Below, piece after piece: positions 41,079-50,339 of a stretch of DNA of 64,000 nucleotides (positions are counted from its first letter, which is position 1; each line of letters opens with the position of its first letter). Origin of the DNA: Streptomyces pristinaespiralis (GTDB lineage: Bacteria > Actinomycetota > Actinomycetes > Streptomycetales > Streptomycetaceae); NCBI RefSeq assembly GCF_001278075.1, contig NZ_CP011340.1:4526001-4590000 (forward strand), read 5' to 3'. The notes under the pieces were generated by a model that worked only from the letters and a program-made list of their open reading frames with translations, did no database searches and had not been told where the DNA came from. The position numbers and the translations under genes are program-made.

Positions 41079-43358
41079 GTGTCGTCCCTTGCGCTGTACC
41101 GCCGCTACCGCCCCGAGTCGTTCGCAGAGGTCATCGGTCAGGAGCATGTCACTGACCCGCTCCAGCAGGCCCTGCGCAACAACCGGGTCAATCACGCGTA
41201 CCTGTTCAGCGGGCCGCGCGGCTGCGGAAAGACGACCAGCGCCCGCATCCTCGCCCGTTGTCTGAACTGCGAGCAGGGGCCGACGCCGACGCCCTGCGGC
41301 GAGTGCCAGTCCTGCCAGGACCTGGCGCGCACCGGACCCGGGTCCATCGACGTCATCGAGATCGACGCCGCCTCGCACGGTGGTGTGGACGACGCGCGTG
41401 AGCTGCGCGAGAAGGCCTTCTTCGGCCCCGCGAGCAGCCGGTACAAGATCTACATCATCGACGAGGCCCACATGGTCACCCCGGCGGGATTCAACGCCCT
41501 GCTGAAGGTGGTCGAGGAGCCCCCGGAGCACCTGAAGTTCATTTTCGCGACAACCGAGCCCGAGAAGGTCATCGGCACCATCCGGTCGCGTACGCACCAC
41601 TACCCGTTCCGCCTCGTCCCGCCCGGGACGCTCCGGACGTATCTGGCGGAGGTGTGCGGCCGGGAGGGCATCCCGGTGGAGGACGGCGTGCTCCCGCTGG
41701 TGGTACGGGCCGGCGCGGGGTCGGTACGTGACTCCATGTCCGTCATGGACCAGCTGCTCGCCGGCGCCGCCGACGACGGTGTGACATACGCCATGGCGAC
41801 GGCCCTGCTCGGCTACACGGACGGTTCGCTGCTCGACTCCGTCGTGGACGCCTTCGCGGCGGGTGACGGAGCCGCCGCCTTCGAGGTCGTGGACCGCGTC
41901 ATCGAAGGCGGGAACGACCCGCGCCGGTTCGTCGCGGACCTGTTGGAGCGGCTGCGCGACCTGGTGATCCTCGCCGCCGTGCCGGACGCGGGCACCAAGG
42001 GGCTGATCGACGCCCCGGCGGACGTGGTCGAGCGGATGCAGGCGCAGGCCGCCGTGTTCGGCGCCGCCGAGCTCAGCAGGGCCGCGGACCTGGTCAACAC
42101 GGGCCTGACCGAGATGCGGGGAGCCACGTCGCCGCGGCTCCAGCTGGAGCTGATCTGCGCCCGGGTGCTGCTGCCGGCGGCCTTCGACGACGAGCGGTCG
42201 GTGCGGGCCCGGCTGGACCGCCTGGAGCGGGGGGCGACGTTCTCGCCCGGTGGCCAGGGCCCCGCCATGGGATACGTGCCCGGGCCGGACGCCCAGGCGC
42301 ACGCGCCCGTCCCGCCGGGTGCCGGCCCCGCCGCCGCCCGTGCCGCGGCGCGCGGCGACGCGGCGCCCACGGTTCCCGCGCCTGCCCCGTCGCCGTCGCC
42401 TGCGCCCGAGCCGGTCGCGCCGCCCGTCGGGCAGCAGCCTCAGCAGGCGCCCCAGCAACCCCAGCGGCCGCCGCAGCCGGAGCCGCACCAGCAGCCCCAG
42501 CCGCAGCCGGCCGCCTCCCGCCCCGGTGCCTGGCCCGGGACCGCAGGCCCGGCCGGGGCTCCCGCGGAGCCGGCCCGTCGGCCCGGCGGCTGGCCCACGG
42601 CCTCCGCCCCCGGCCAGGGCGCGCCGCAGCCTGCCGCGCCGGCCCCCGCGCCCGCACCGGCCGCCGCGCCCGCCCCGGCCCCTGCGGCGACGCCCGGCGC
42701 CGGCCTGGCCCAGGGCGCCGGCCAGGTGCGGAACATGTGGCCGGAGATCCTGGAGGCGGTCAAGAACCGCCGTCGCTTCACCTGGATCCTGCTCAGTCAG
42801 AACGCGCAGGTGACCGGCTTCGACGGCACGACCCTCCAGCTGGGCTTCATCAACGCCGGCGCCAGGGACAACTTCGCGAGCAGCGGCAGCGAAGAGGTCC
42901 TGAAGCAGGCGCTCGCCGAGCAGTTCAACGTGCAGTGGAAGGTCGAGGCGATCGTCGACCCGTCCGGCGGCTCCGGCGGCCCGGGCGGCACCGCACCCCC
43001 GGCGGGCGGCCCCGGCGGCTGCGGCAGCCAGGGCGGCTACGGCCAGGGCAGGCCGCAGCCCGCCGCCCCCGCCCCCCAGCCCGCCCCCGCCGCACCGGCG
43101 CCGCAGTTCGACCGTGCCCCGTCGCAGCCGTCGCAGCCGTCGCACCAGGCGTCCGCACAGGCCGCCCCGGCGCCCGCGCCGCAGTCCTCGCCGGAGCCGC
43201 CCAGGTCCGCGGAGCCGTACGGACGGCCCTCGGTGTCCATCGAGGACGACGTTCCGGAGGAGGACGATCCGGACCTGGTCGACTCCGCGCTGTCCGGCCA
43301 CGACCTCATCGTGCGCGAGCTCGGTGCCACGGTCGTGGAGGAATATACGAACGAGTAG
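41079..43358 (+). CDS. dnaX: DNA polymerase III subunit gamma/tau
   Basis: A 759-residue clamp-loader ATPase. Walker A GPRGCGKT (Lys51), zinc-module cysteines Cys64, Cys73, Cys76 and Cys79, and Walker B IIDEAH near 127 are all present. Domains I-III span to about 375, then a long Pro/Gln/Ala linker (about 385-555), a tau-specific domain (about 560-640) and a second Pro-rich, acidic tail. GTG 41079 is chosen because family proteins start with SSLALYRRYRPE; TAACCT 7 nt upstream suggests a leaderless message. No A-AAA-AAG slippery site is seen, so a gamma frameshift product is not expected. Confidence 0.96.
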   Translation: MSSLALYRRYRPESFAEVIGQEHVTDPLQQALRNNRVNHAYLFSGPRGCGKTTSARILARCLNCEQGPTPTPCGECQSCQDLARTGPGSIDVIEIDAASHGGVDDARELREKAFFGPASSRYKIYIIDEAHMVTPAGFNALLKVVEEPPEHLKFIFATTEPEKVIGTIRSRTHHYPFRLVPPGTLRTYLAEVCGREGIPVEDGVLPLVVRAGAGSVRDSMSVMDQLLAGAADDGVTYAMATALLGYTDGSLLDSVVDAFAAGDGAAAFEVVDRVIEGGNDPRRFVADLLERLRDLVILAAVPDAGTKGLIDAPADVVERMQAQAAVFGAAELSRAADLVNTGLTEMRGATSPRLQLELICARVLLPAAFDDERSVRARLDRLERGATFSPGGQGPAMGYVPGPDAQAHAPVPPGAGPAAARAAARGDAAPTVPAPAPSPSPAPEPVAPPVGQQPQQAPQQPQRPPQPEPHQQPQPQPAASRPGAWPGTAGPAGAPAEPARRPGGWPTASAPGQGAPQPAAPAPAPAPAAAPAPAPAATPGAGLAQGAGQVRNMWPEILEAVKNRRRFTWILLSQNAQVTGFDGTTLQLGFINAGARDNFASSGSEEVLKQALAEQFNVQWKVEAIVDPSGGSGGPGGTAPPAGGPGGCGSQGGYGQGRPQPAAPAPQPAPAAPAPQFDRAPSQPSQPSHQASAQAAPAPAPQSSPEPPRSAEPYGRPSVSIEDDVPEEDDPDLVDSALSGHDLIVRELGATVVEEYTNE

Positions 43359-43419
43359 CGGCCCCCGTCTCGGAGGCCCGTACGACGGGCAGTGGTCTGC
43401 GGCGGTTAGGCTGACTGCC

Positions 43420-44682
43420 GTGAAGGTCCTCGTCATCGGCGGCGGCGCCCGCGAACATGCCCTGTGCCGCTCTCTGTCCCTCGATCCCGACGTCACCGCT
43501 CTGCACTGCGCGCCCGGAAACGCCGGTATCGCTGAGGTCGCCGAGCTCCATCCGGTCGACCAGATGGACGGCGCGGCCGTCGCGGAGCTGGCCACCGGGC
43601 TCGGAGCCGGGCTGGTCGTCGTCGGCCCCGAGGCTCCCCTCGTCGCCGGTGTCGCCGACGCCGTGCGCCGGGTGGGAATCCCCTGCTTCGGCCCCTCCAA
43701 GGAGGCGGCGCAGCTCGAGGGCTCCAAGGCCTTCGCGAAGGACGTGATGGCCGCGGCCGAGGTGCCGACCGCCCGCAGCTACGTCTGCACGACCGCGGAG
43801 GAGATCGACGAGGCGCTCGACGCCTTCGGAGCTCCGTACGTCGTCAAGGACGACGGCCTGGCGGCCGGCAAGGGTGTCGTCGTCACCGACGACGTCGCCG
43901 CCGCCCGCGAGCACGCGCTGGCCTGCGGCCGGGTCGTGATCGAGGAGTTCCTCGACGGTCCCGAGGTCTCCCTGTTCGCCATCACCGACGGCGAGACGGT
44001 ACTTCCCCTCCAGCCCGCGCAGGACTTCAAGCGCGCCCTCGACGACGACGAGGGCCCCAACACGGGCGGCATGGGCGCCTACTCGCCGCTGCCCTGGGCC
44101 GACCCGAAGCTGGTCGACGAGGTCATGGCGAGCGTGCTCCAGCCGACCGTCGACGAGCTGCGCCGCCGTGGAACCCCGTTCTCCGGCCTGCTGTACGCGG
44201 GGCTGGCGATCACCTCGCGCGGTGTGCGGGTGATCGAGTTCAACGCCCGCTTCGGCGACCCCGAGACGCAGGTCGTCCTGGCCCGTCTCAAGACGCCGCT
44301 GGCGCGTGTCCTGCTCCATGCGGCCAAGGGCACGCTGGACACGGAGCCGCCGCTCACCTGGCGCGACGACGCGGCCGTGACCGTCGTGGTGGCCTCCCAC
44401 AACTATCCGGGCACCCCGCGCACCGGCGACCCGATCGAGGGCCTCGAGGACGTCGCGGCCGAGGACGCTCCCCACGCGTATGTGCTGCACGCCGGTACGA
44501 AGCGGGACGGCGACGCGGTCGTGAGCGCCGGCGGCCGGGTGCTGTCGGTCACGGCGACAGGCAAGGACCTCACCGAAGCCCGTGAGCGGGCCTACCGCGC
44601 CGTGGGCAGGATCCGTCTCGACGGGTCCCAGCACCGTACGGACATCGCCCGCAAGGCCGCGGAGGCGCAGCCCGGCGCCTGA
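43420..44682 (+). CDS. purD: Phosphoribosylamine-glycine ligase (GAR synthetase)
   Basis: A 420-residue ATP-grasp enzyme for step 2 of purine synthesis (phosphoribosylamine + glycine + ATP to GAR). It starts KVLVIGGGAREHAL; nucleotide-binding DDGLAAGKGVVV, GPEVSLFAITDG, NTGGMGAYSP and EFNARFGDPE are intact. GTG 43420 lies 7 nt after TAGGCT, indicating a leaderless transcript. It stands 61 nt after dnaX. The other pur genes are distributed over the next 17 kb. Confidence 0.97.
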   Translation: MKVLVIGGGAREHALCRSLSLDPDVTALHCAPGNAGIAEVAELHPVDQMDGAAVAELATGLGAGLVVVGPEAPLVAGVADAVRRVGIPCFGPSKEAAQLEGSKAFAKDVMAAAEVPTARSYVCTTAEEIDEALDAFGAPYVVKDDGLAAGKGVVVTDDVAAAREHALACGRVVIEEFLDGPEVSLFAITDGETVLPLQPAQDFKRALDDDEGPNTGGMGAYSPLPWADPKLVDEVMASVLQPTVDELRRRGTPFSGLLYAGLAITSRGVRVIEFNARFGDPETQVVLARLKTPLARVLLHAAKGTLDTEPPLTWRDDAAVTVVVASHNYPGTPRTGDPIEGLEDVAAEDAPHAYVLHAGTKRDGDAVVSAGGRVLSVTATGKDLTEARERAYRAVGRIRLDGSQHRTDIARKAAEAQPGA

Positions 44683-45077
44683 GCCGGGATCCGGTCGCGC
44701 GTGCACCTGGCCGGCGCCTGAGCCGGTCCGGCCGCCCTCGCTCCCGGGCCCGCCTGCGCGACGCCCCGACCGTGCGACGCCCTCGCCCCGAGCCCGGCCA
44801 CGCGCCCGCCCTCGCGAGGTCCGCGGGGCCGCCGGGTGACGCCGCGCACCGCCTTACGACGCCCGCCCGGACATTCCTTCCGGGCGGGCGATCCTTTGCC
44901 CAAAGCCATTCCATCGAGTGACGGCTTCCTCATCCGGATGACGGCCGCCGAAGCCCCAACTATGGTGCGGCGCAAGCATTCCGGCACTTGGCCCACCGGC
45001 ATTGCGATGTCAGTGGGCGATGCCACAGTGGGGGAGTGACCAACACCGTCGCAGGGCAGAGGGGGTGAGGTCCGGCC
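44683..45077. other. 395-bp gap after purD
   Basis: Holds a second copy of the 16-mer CCGGCGCCTGAGCCGG from the purD 3' end (first near 44671, second near 44711) and the terminator at 44861-44889. It should also hold the promoter of the following gene; TATGGT near 44963 is a candidate -10. A frame at 44836-45039 is not accepted: no ribosome-binding site. Confidence 0.5.
44861..44889 (+). terminator. Terminator after purD
   Basis: Perfect 10-bp arms GCCCGCCCGG / CCGGGCGGGC with a 9-nt loop, about 180 nt beyond the stop. Confidence 0.7.
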
Positions 45078-46736
45078 GTGTCCGGTACCGGTATCGGTGA
45101 GTCGATGGGCGCCAGGGGCGCCCGCGCCAAGGCACTGGCCGTGCTGCGTATCCGCAGCAGGGCGGTCGCGGTGGCACTTCTCCCGGCGGCCGTCGCCGTC
45201 GTCCTGTTCGCAGGCGGGGCGACGGGACACATGGAGGGCGGCGGCTGGGACGTCGCCCGCTGGGTCGTCACGGTCTGCGCGCTTGTCGTGCTGGTGACCG
45301 CCGCGGCCGTGACCGCGGTGATCGTGCGTGCCTCCCCTGCCCTGAGCCCGACCGTGGAGCTGCCGGAGCGTTCCGCCCCGGATCTCTACCGGCTGGTGAG
45401 GGACCTGGCGGAGCGCCTCGAGGTGCCCGCGCCGTCCGCGTTGGCGCTCACTCCGGACTGCGACAGCTGGCTCGAGGACCGGTCGCACCCCGCGCACTCG
45501 ATATCGGGTGCCCGGCGGCGCACGGGCGAGGCCCCGGTGCTGGTCATCGGTTCGCCGTTCCTGTGGTGGATGCGGGTGGCCGAGCTGCGCGCGGTGCTCG
45601 CGCCGGTCGTCGCGGGCACCGGGTCCGCCGCCGACCCCGACATAGCCGCCGCCCGCCGTTTCGTCCGGGGGCTGGACGCGGTCGTGGCCGATGCCGCCCG
45701 TCCCGGACAGGGCACGACGCGCAAGCTGCTCTCCGGCTTCGTCGGCAGGACCGCGCGGCTGCTGCTCCGCAGCTGTCAGGACCACGCCGCAGGCATGGAG
45801 CGCTGGGTCGCCGCGGCCGCTTCCGAGCGTGCACAGGCTGTGGACTACGGGCTGCGGATCGTGGCCCAGGAGCAGGTCGGCCTGGCCTACGCGGGCTGGG
45901 ACCGGCTGCTGACGAGGGTGGCGCTGCCCGCCTGGCGGATGGGCCGATGGCCGTCCCGGCTGGACGCAGGTGTCGTGTCCGCCCTGACCGAGCTGTCGCG
46001 CCGGGACCGCCTCGCGGAAGGCTTCACCTCGCGCCTCGGCGAGCGCCCCGCCTGCGACCTGCTGGAGGAGCCGGGCGCGGTCGACGAGGCGGCGTCGCTG
46101 CTGGCGGCTCGTCTCTTCCACGGCGGCCCCGCCGGCCAGGGCCCCGACTGGGCGCCGGTCGACTGGCAGCGCTATCCGGAAGAGGTGGTGGACCGGAAGT
46201 GGCGTACGGAAGCGGCGCGTATCCATCAGGTTCTCGACGAACTGGGCGTCGCGCCGTCGACGGGGCCGCAGGGGCCGACACTGGTCCGGGTCATGGACCA
46301 CCTGTCCGCGCGGCCCGGTGGAGAGGCGAGCGAGGCGCTGGCCGCCGTGCTGACCGCCCGGGTGGCGCGTGAGGAGGCACTCGTGGAGACGCCGGCGGAG
46401 GCCGGGCGGGAACCGGTGGACGCGTCCGAGGACGCCCTGGCCCTCTGGGGCGGGGGCGATCCGCTGCCCCTCATGCCGCTTCAGCCGCCGCGGACCGGCC
46501 GCGAGCTGCTCGCCGACCATGTCGTCGCGATGGTGTGCTGCACGGCGGTCGACACCGTCGGCGCGGCGCCGGGGCTCGACTGGCTCGACGGTCCGGCGCT
46601 CCTGGTCGACGGCGAGCGCCGGGCGGACCTGGCGGCGCCCGTGCTGAGCCTGGTGGAGGACGGTGACGCGCAGCCGCTGCGGGTCTGGCTGGGCTCGCTC
46701 GGCGTCCGCCCGGAAAAGCCGGTCCGCCTTTTCTGA
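45078..46736 (+). CDS. Membrane protein with a degenerate M48-peptidase-like domain
   Basis: A 552-residue protein with two N-terminal transmembrane helices (about 28-48 and 60-82) and a long cytoplasmic part. The stretch VLVIGSPFLWWMRVAELRAVLA matches the M48 metalloprotease segment that normally continues into HExxH; here it continues PVVAG, so the zinc motif is missing. The later ASERAQAVDYGLRIVAQ resembles the M48 third-ligand helix but also lacks the acidic ligand. It is thus probably a pseudo-peptidase or scaffold. GTG 45078 has GAGG 9 nt upstream. It lies between purD and a DMFase-like gene on the same strand. Confidence 0.75.
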   Translation: MSGTGIGESMGARGARAKALAVLRIRSRAVAVALLPAAVAVVLFAGGATGHMEGGGWDVARWVVTVCALVVLVTAAAVTAVIVRASPALSPTVELPERSAPDLYRLVRDLAERLEVPAPSALALTPDCDSWLEDRSHPAHSISGARRRTGEAPVLVIGSPFLWWMRVAELRAVLAPVVAGTGSAADPDIAAARRFVRGLDAVVADAARPGQGTTRKLLSGFVGRTARLLLRSCQDHAAGMERWVAAAASERAQAVDYGLRIVAQEQVGLAYAGWDRLLTRVALPAWRMGRWPSRLDAGVVSALTELSRRDRLAEGFTSRLGERPACDLLEEPGAVDEAASLLAARLFHGGPAGQGPDWAPVDWQRYPEEVVDRKWRTEAARIHQVLDELGVAPSTGPQGPTLVRVMDHLSARPGGEASEALAAVLTARVAREEALVETPAEAGREPVDASEDALALWGGGDPLPLMPLQPPRTGRELLADHVVAMVCCTAVDTVGAAPGLDWLDGPALLVDGERRADLAAPVLSLVEDGDAQPLRVWLGSLGVRPEKPVRLF

Positions 46737-46920
46737 ACGGGGCCGCCCGCCGGAGCGGGCCGGTCGCTATCCGGAGCGATCTCTTCCGGTTCCGGTCTCC
46801 CCGCCGTCAATTCGCGACGAACGGTGACGGAGTGCATGCGTAATGTGATGTGCTGGAGACCGGCGCTGAACGGCTCGGCGCGGCGCGGTTGTCACAGGGG
46901 CACCGAGAGAGGGGGCAGGC

Positions 46921-48381
46921 ATGGGGGCGGACCAGATCCGGCGATGGGAATCGGGCGCTCTCGCGCACGCCGTCTCCGATCCTTTCGGCCAGGGCCCGCT
47001 GCCCTGGCTGCGCGGCAGTGAGAACTACTTCGACGACACCGGCCAGGTGGTCCCCTGGTACGCGGATCCGAGCCTGGCCCGCGGCGGCTCCGGCGGCCCC
47101 CGTACCGCGGACGACGTGCGCCGTCAGATCAAGGGCTTCGTGAGTCCCGGAGCCGCCGCACCCGGTGAGGCCGTCGACTTCCACATCACGGTGGACCCGC
47201 CGCAGCAGTTCTCCGTCGACGTCTACCGGATCGGCCACTACGGGGGCGACGGCGCCGCGAAGATCACTACGAGTCCCCGGCTCTCCGGGATCGTCCAGCC
47301 TCCCCCGCTCACCGCCGACCGCACGGTCTCCTGCCATCACTGGTGGCTCTCGTGGCGGCTCCAGATCCCCTCGTACTGGTCCATCGGCGCTTACGTCGCC
47401 GTGCTGACCACCCTGGACGGGTACCGCTCCCACATCCCCTTCACGGTCCGCGACGACCATCCCGCGGACCTGCTTCTGCTGCTGCCCGACATCACCTGGC
47501 AGGCGTACAACCTCTATCCGGAGGACGGCCGCACCGGCGCGAGCCTCTATCACGCCTGGGACGAGGACGGCAGGCTGCTGGGCGAGGAGGACGCCGCGAC
47601 CACGGTGTCCTTCGACCGTCCGTACGCGGGGGCCGGCCTCCCCCTCCACGTCGGCCACGCCTACGACTTCATCCGCTGGGCCGAGCGGTACGGCTACGAC
47701 CTCGCCTACGCCGACACCCGCGACCTGCACGCCGGACGCGTCGACCCGGCCCGCTACCGCGGCCTGGTCTTCCCCGGCCATGACGAGTACTGGTCGGCCC
47801 CCATGCGCCGGGCGGTGGAGCTGGCCCGCGACCGGGGGACCTCGCTCGTCTTCCTCTCCGCCAACACCATGTACTGGCAGGTCGAGCTCTCCCCGTCGCC
47901 GTCCGGCATGCCCGACCGGCTGCTGACCTGCCGCAAGCGCCGCGGCCCCGGAAAGCCGGCGTTGTGGCGGGAGGTGGACCGCGCCGAGCAGCAGCTGCTG
48001 GGCATCCAGTACGCGGGCCGGGTGCCGGACCCGTCCCCGCTGGTCGTGCGCAACGCGGACCACTGGCTGTGGGAGGCCACCGGCGCGGGGGAGGGCGACG
48101 AGCTGCCCGGCCTGGTCGCCGGAGAGGCCGACCGGTACTTCCCGCGCACGGCGCTGCCCGAGCACGAGCGCCGGATCCTGCTCGCCCACTCCCCGTACCG
48201 GGACAGCGACGGCACGGTCCGCCACCAGGAGACCTCCCTCTACCGGGCACCGTCCGGCGCCCTGGTCTTCGCCTCCGGCACCTTCGCGTGGTCCCCCGCC
48301 CTGGACCGTCCCGGCCATGTCGACACCCGGATCCAGCGGGCGACCGCCAATCTCCTGGACCGCATCTGCAAGCGTGACTAG
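46921..48381 (+). CDS. N,N-dimethylformamidase beta-subunit-like protein
   Basis: A 486-residue soluble protein of the family containing the large-subunit C-terminal domain of N,N-dimethylformamidase. Conserved-looking blocks include PEDGRTGASLYHA, GHDEYWSAPMR and FLSANTMYWQV, which form the glutamine-amidotransferase-like core with the iron-binding Tyr/His/Glu region of true DMFases. Metal ligands cannot be assigned with certainty. No small-subunit gene is adjacent, so DMF hydrolysis is not implied. ATG 46921 follows a GGGGG-containing site. It sits between the pseudo-peptidase gene and purC. Confidence 0.82.
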   Translation: MGADQIRRWESGALAHAVSDPFGQGPLPWLRGSENYFDDTGQVVPWYADPSLARGGSGGPRTADDVRRQIKGFVSPGAAAPGEAVDFHITVDPPQQFSVDVYRIGHYGGDGAAKITTSPRLSGIVQPPPLTADRTVSCHHWWLSWRLQIPSYWSIGAYVAVLTTLDGYRSHIPFTVRDDHPADLLLLLPDITWQAYNLYPEDGRTGASLYHAWDEDGRLLGEEDAATTVSFDRPYAGAGLPLHVGHAYDFIRWAERYGYDLAYADTRDLHAGRVDPARYRGLVFPGHDEYWSAPMRRAVELARDRGTSLVFLSANTMYWQVELSPSPSGMPDRLLTCRKRRGPGKPALWREVDRAEQQLLGIQYAGRVPDPSPLVVRNADHWLWEATGAGEGDELPGLVAGEADRYFPRTALPEHERRILLAHSPYRDSDGTVRHQETSLYRAPSGALVFASGTFAWSPALDRPGHVDTRIQRATANLLDRICKRD

Positions 48382-48530
48382 TCCCTCTCCGGACGCATCG
48401 AGGCGCGGTGGGCCGGCGGCATCTCGCCGGCCGGCCGGGCCGCCGCCGGGGCCTCCCGCACCCTGACCAGGTGGGTCCCGCCCGCGTACGGGACAATCGG
48501 AGCTGTTGTTCATATTCACGGGGAGGAACC

Positions 48531-49430
48531 GTGTCCGGATTCGTCGAAAAGCCCGAGCCGCTGCAGGTGCCGGGCCTGGTGCATCTGCACACCGGCAAGG
48601 TGCGCGACCTGTACCAGAACGAGGCGGGCGACCTCGTGATGGTCGCCAGCGATCGCATGTCGGCGTACGACTGGGTGCTGCCCACCGAGATCCCCGACAA
48701 GGGCCGGGTCCTCACCCAGCTCTCGCTGTGGTGGTTCGAGCGGCTCGAGGACCTGATCGGCAACCACGTCATCTCCACGGAGCTGCCGCCCGGCGCGCCC
48801 GCGGACTGGGCCGGCCGCACCATGGTGTGCAAGTCGCTGCGCATGGTCCCGGTCGAGTGCGTGGCCCGCGGCTACCTCACCGGATCGGGCCTCGCCGAAT
48901 ACCGGGAGAGCCGCACCGTGTGCGGGCTGGCGCTCCCCGAGGGGCTGAGCGACGGTTCCGAGCTCCCCGCCCCGATCTTCACGCCCGCGACCAAGGCCGC
49001 CGTCGGGGAGCACGACGAGAACGTGAGCTACGAGGAGGTCGCCCGCCAGGTCGGTGCCGAGACCGCCGCCCACCTGCGCCAGTCGACCCTCGCCGTGTAC
49101 TCCCGGGCCCGTGACATCGCGCGCGACCGGGGCATCATCCTGGCCGACACGAAGTTCGAGTTCGGCTTCGACGGTGACGCGCTGGTCATCGCCGACGAGG
49201 TGCTCACCCCGGACTCGTCCCGATTCTGGCCGGCGGCGAGCTGGCAGCCGGGCCGCGCCCAGCCGTCGTACGACAAGCAGTACGTCCGGGACTGGCTGAC
49301 CTCGCCCGAGTCGGGCTGGGACCGCAAGAGCGAGCAGCCGCCGCCCGCACTGCCGCAGGAGGTCGTGGACGCGACCCGCGCCAAGTACGTGGAGGCCTAC
49401 GAGCTCCTGACCGGTGCGACCTGGTCCTAG
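48531..49430 (+). CDS. purC: SAICAR synthetase
   Basis: A 299-residue enzyme for purine step 7: CAIR + aspartate + ATP to SAICAR. Motifs: GKVRDLYQ at the nucleotide-binding strand, SDRMSAYDW, ECVARGYLTGSG and LADTKFEFGFD. GTG 48531 has GGGAGGAACC, an excellent ribosome-binding site; longer frames lack one. A terminator and a tRNA-Gly gene follow. Confidence 0.97.
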   Translation: MSGFVEKPEPLQVPGLVHLHTGKVRDLYQNEAGDLVMVASDRMSAYDWVLPTEIPDKGRVLTQLSLWWFERLEDLIGNHVISTELPPGAPADWAGRTMVCKSLRMVPVECVARGYLTGSGLAEYRESRTVCGLALPEGLSDGSELPAPIFTPATKAAVGEHDENVSYEEVARQVGAETAAHLRQSTLAVYSRARDIARDRGIILADTKFEFGFDGDALVIADEVLTPDSSRFWPAASWQPGRAQPSYDKQYVRDWLTSPESGWDRKSEQPPPALPQEVVDATRAKYVEAYELLTGATWS

Positions 49431-49447
49431 CGGGACCTCAGGACATG

Positions 49448-49482
49448 AAGAAGCCCCCGGCGAGAACGCCGGGGGCTTCTTT
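49448..49482. terminator. Terminator between purC and tRNA-Gly
   Basis: Perfect 15-bp arms (49448-49462 and 49467-49481) with loop AGAA and a T-rich end in the + direction; it can serve both convergent genes. Confidence 0.9.
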
Positions 49483-49487
49483 CCTTG

Positions 49488-49560
49488 AGCGGACGACGAG
49501 ATTCGAACTCGCGACCCTCACCTTGGCAAGGTGATGCTCTACCAACTGAGCCACGTCCGC
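49488..49560 (-). tRNA. tRNA-Gly(GCC), copy 1
   Basis: 73-nt tRNA. Acceptor GCGGACG/CGTCCGC, discriminator T. Loop TTGCCAA on TCACC/GGTGA gives GCC (complement of 49525-49527). Identical to the copy at 50188-50260. Confidence 0.95.
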
Positions 49561-50147
49561 ATGCGCCGTAGCGCGGAGACCACTATACCCAAACTCGGCG
49601 GTGCGCGAGACGCGCCGCCGTCCGAAGCTCTCCTCGAAGGCCGGCGAAGGCCCGGCACGGGCCCGGCAGCGGCCGGACACGAGGGCTTTCCGCGCCGCCG
49701 CCAGATCCGGTGAGACCTCCTCGCGACGGCAGCCGGCGCGATCGGTCGCCGATCACCTCGGCTTTCGGCATGGCCGGAAGCGAGCGCACGCCGACCGGTC
49801 ACCGGCGGCCAACGCGCCCTCCCCGTAAGGCTTTCGGGCAAACCCGGCCGGGACACCACCGTGGCGCCCGGATGCCGGCGTCATTCCGGGGAGCCCTTCC
49901 CGCAGCCGTCACGAGGACTCCGCGCGGGGGCGCCCGCGGCTCGCGCGATCATGATTCGCCGACAGGAGCGGTGACGTTCACGTTGTGGCCACTGTCACAT
50001 GTGTACGCCCGGGATGCCCGGAGCAGGCGTCTCTCCCTCCGGCGCGGGCGCGTGACCTCGATCGCGCTGCCTTTGCCGTCCCGTGTTCGCGCGACCGATG
50101 CCGTCGGCACCCGGCGGTCCCGGACGGCAGGAAGTCCCCGAGCACGA
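49561..50147. other. Region between the two identical tRNA-Gly(GCC) genes
   Basis: About 590 bp without a secure gene; it must contain the promoter of copy 1. A weak coding candidate lies at 49985-50188 (listed separately). No integrase, repeat or element remnant is visible. Confidence 0.5.
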
Positions 50148-50188
50148 CGAAGGCCCCGGTCGTAATGACCGGGGCCTTCGTTCTCTGA
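49985..50188 (+). CDS. Candidate small Cys-containing protein (67 aa), uncertain
   Basis: A 67-codon frame from GTG 49985, with the Cys-rich start VATVTCVRPGCPEQA and a second pair in CSRDRC, which could form a small zinc site. The first 45 codons have moderately GC-rich third positions. Against it: no ribosome-binding site, and the last 20 codons are the tRNA terminator hairpin, ending at the tRNA boundary. It may be real, chance, or a real gene with a different end. Confidence 0.25.
   Translation: MATVTCVRPGCPEQASLPPARARDLDRAAFAVPCSRDRCRRHPAVPDGRKSPSTTKAPVVMTGAFVL
50148..50180 (-). terminator. Terminator of the tRNA-Gly(GCC) copy 2
   Basis: Perfect 14-bp arms (50148-50161 and 50167-50180), loop GTAAT, 7 nt beyond the tRNA on the - strand. 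Confidence 0.85.
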
Positions 50189-50260
50189 GCGGACGACGAG
50201 ATTCGAACTCGCGACCCTCACCTTGGCAAGGTGATGCTCTACCAACTGAGCCACGTCCGC
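50188..50260 (-). tRNA. tRNA-Gly(GCC), copy 2
   Basis: Identical in all 73 positions to the copy at 49488-49560; anticodon complement at 50225-50227. It lies 79 nt downstream of tRNA-Gly(UCC), probably in one transcript. Confidence 0.95.
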
Positions 50261-50339
50261 ATTGTTGCCGCTCGGCTCTCACCGGGCGGTACGCCACCAC
50301 TGTACCTGATCCACATCGGTGGACGGTAAAGCGATGCAG

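Noticed and set aside
41079..43358. Programmed frameshift in dnaX
   Set aside because: No run of A resembling the E. coli slippery heptamer; the GC-rich sequence makes it unlikely.
44836..45039. 67-codon frame between purD and the pseudo-peptidase gene
   Set aside because: No ribosome-binding site; runs through the purD terminator hairpin.
48531..49430. Purine riboswitch upstream of pur genes
   Set aside because: No conserved aptamer core is visible before purC, purS, purD or purF; leaders are short or absent.
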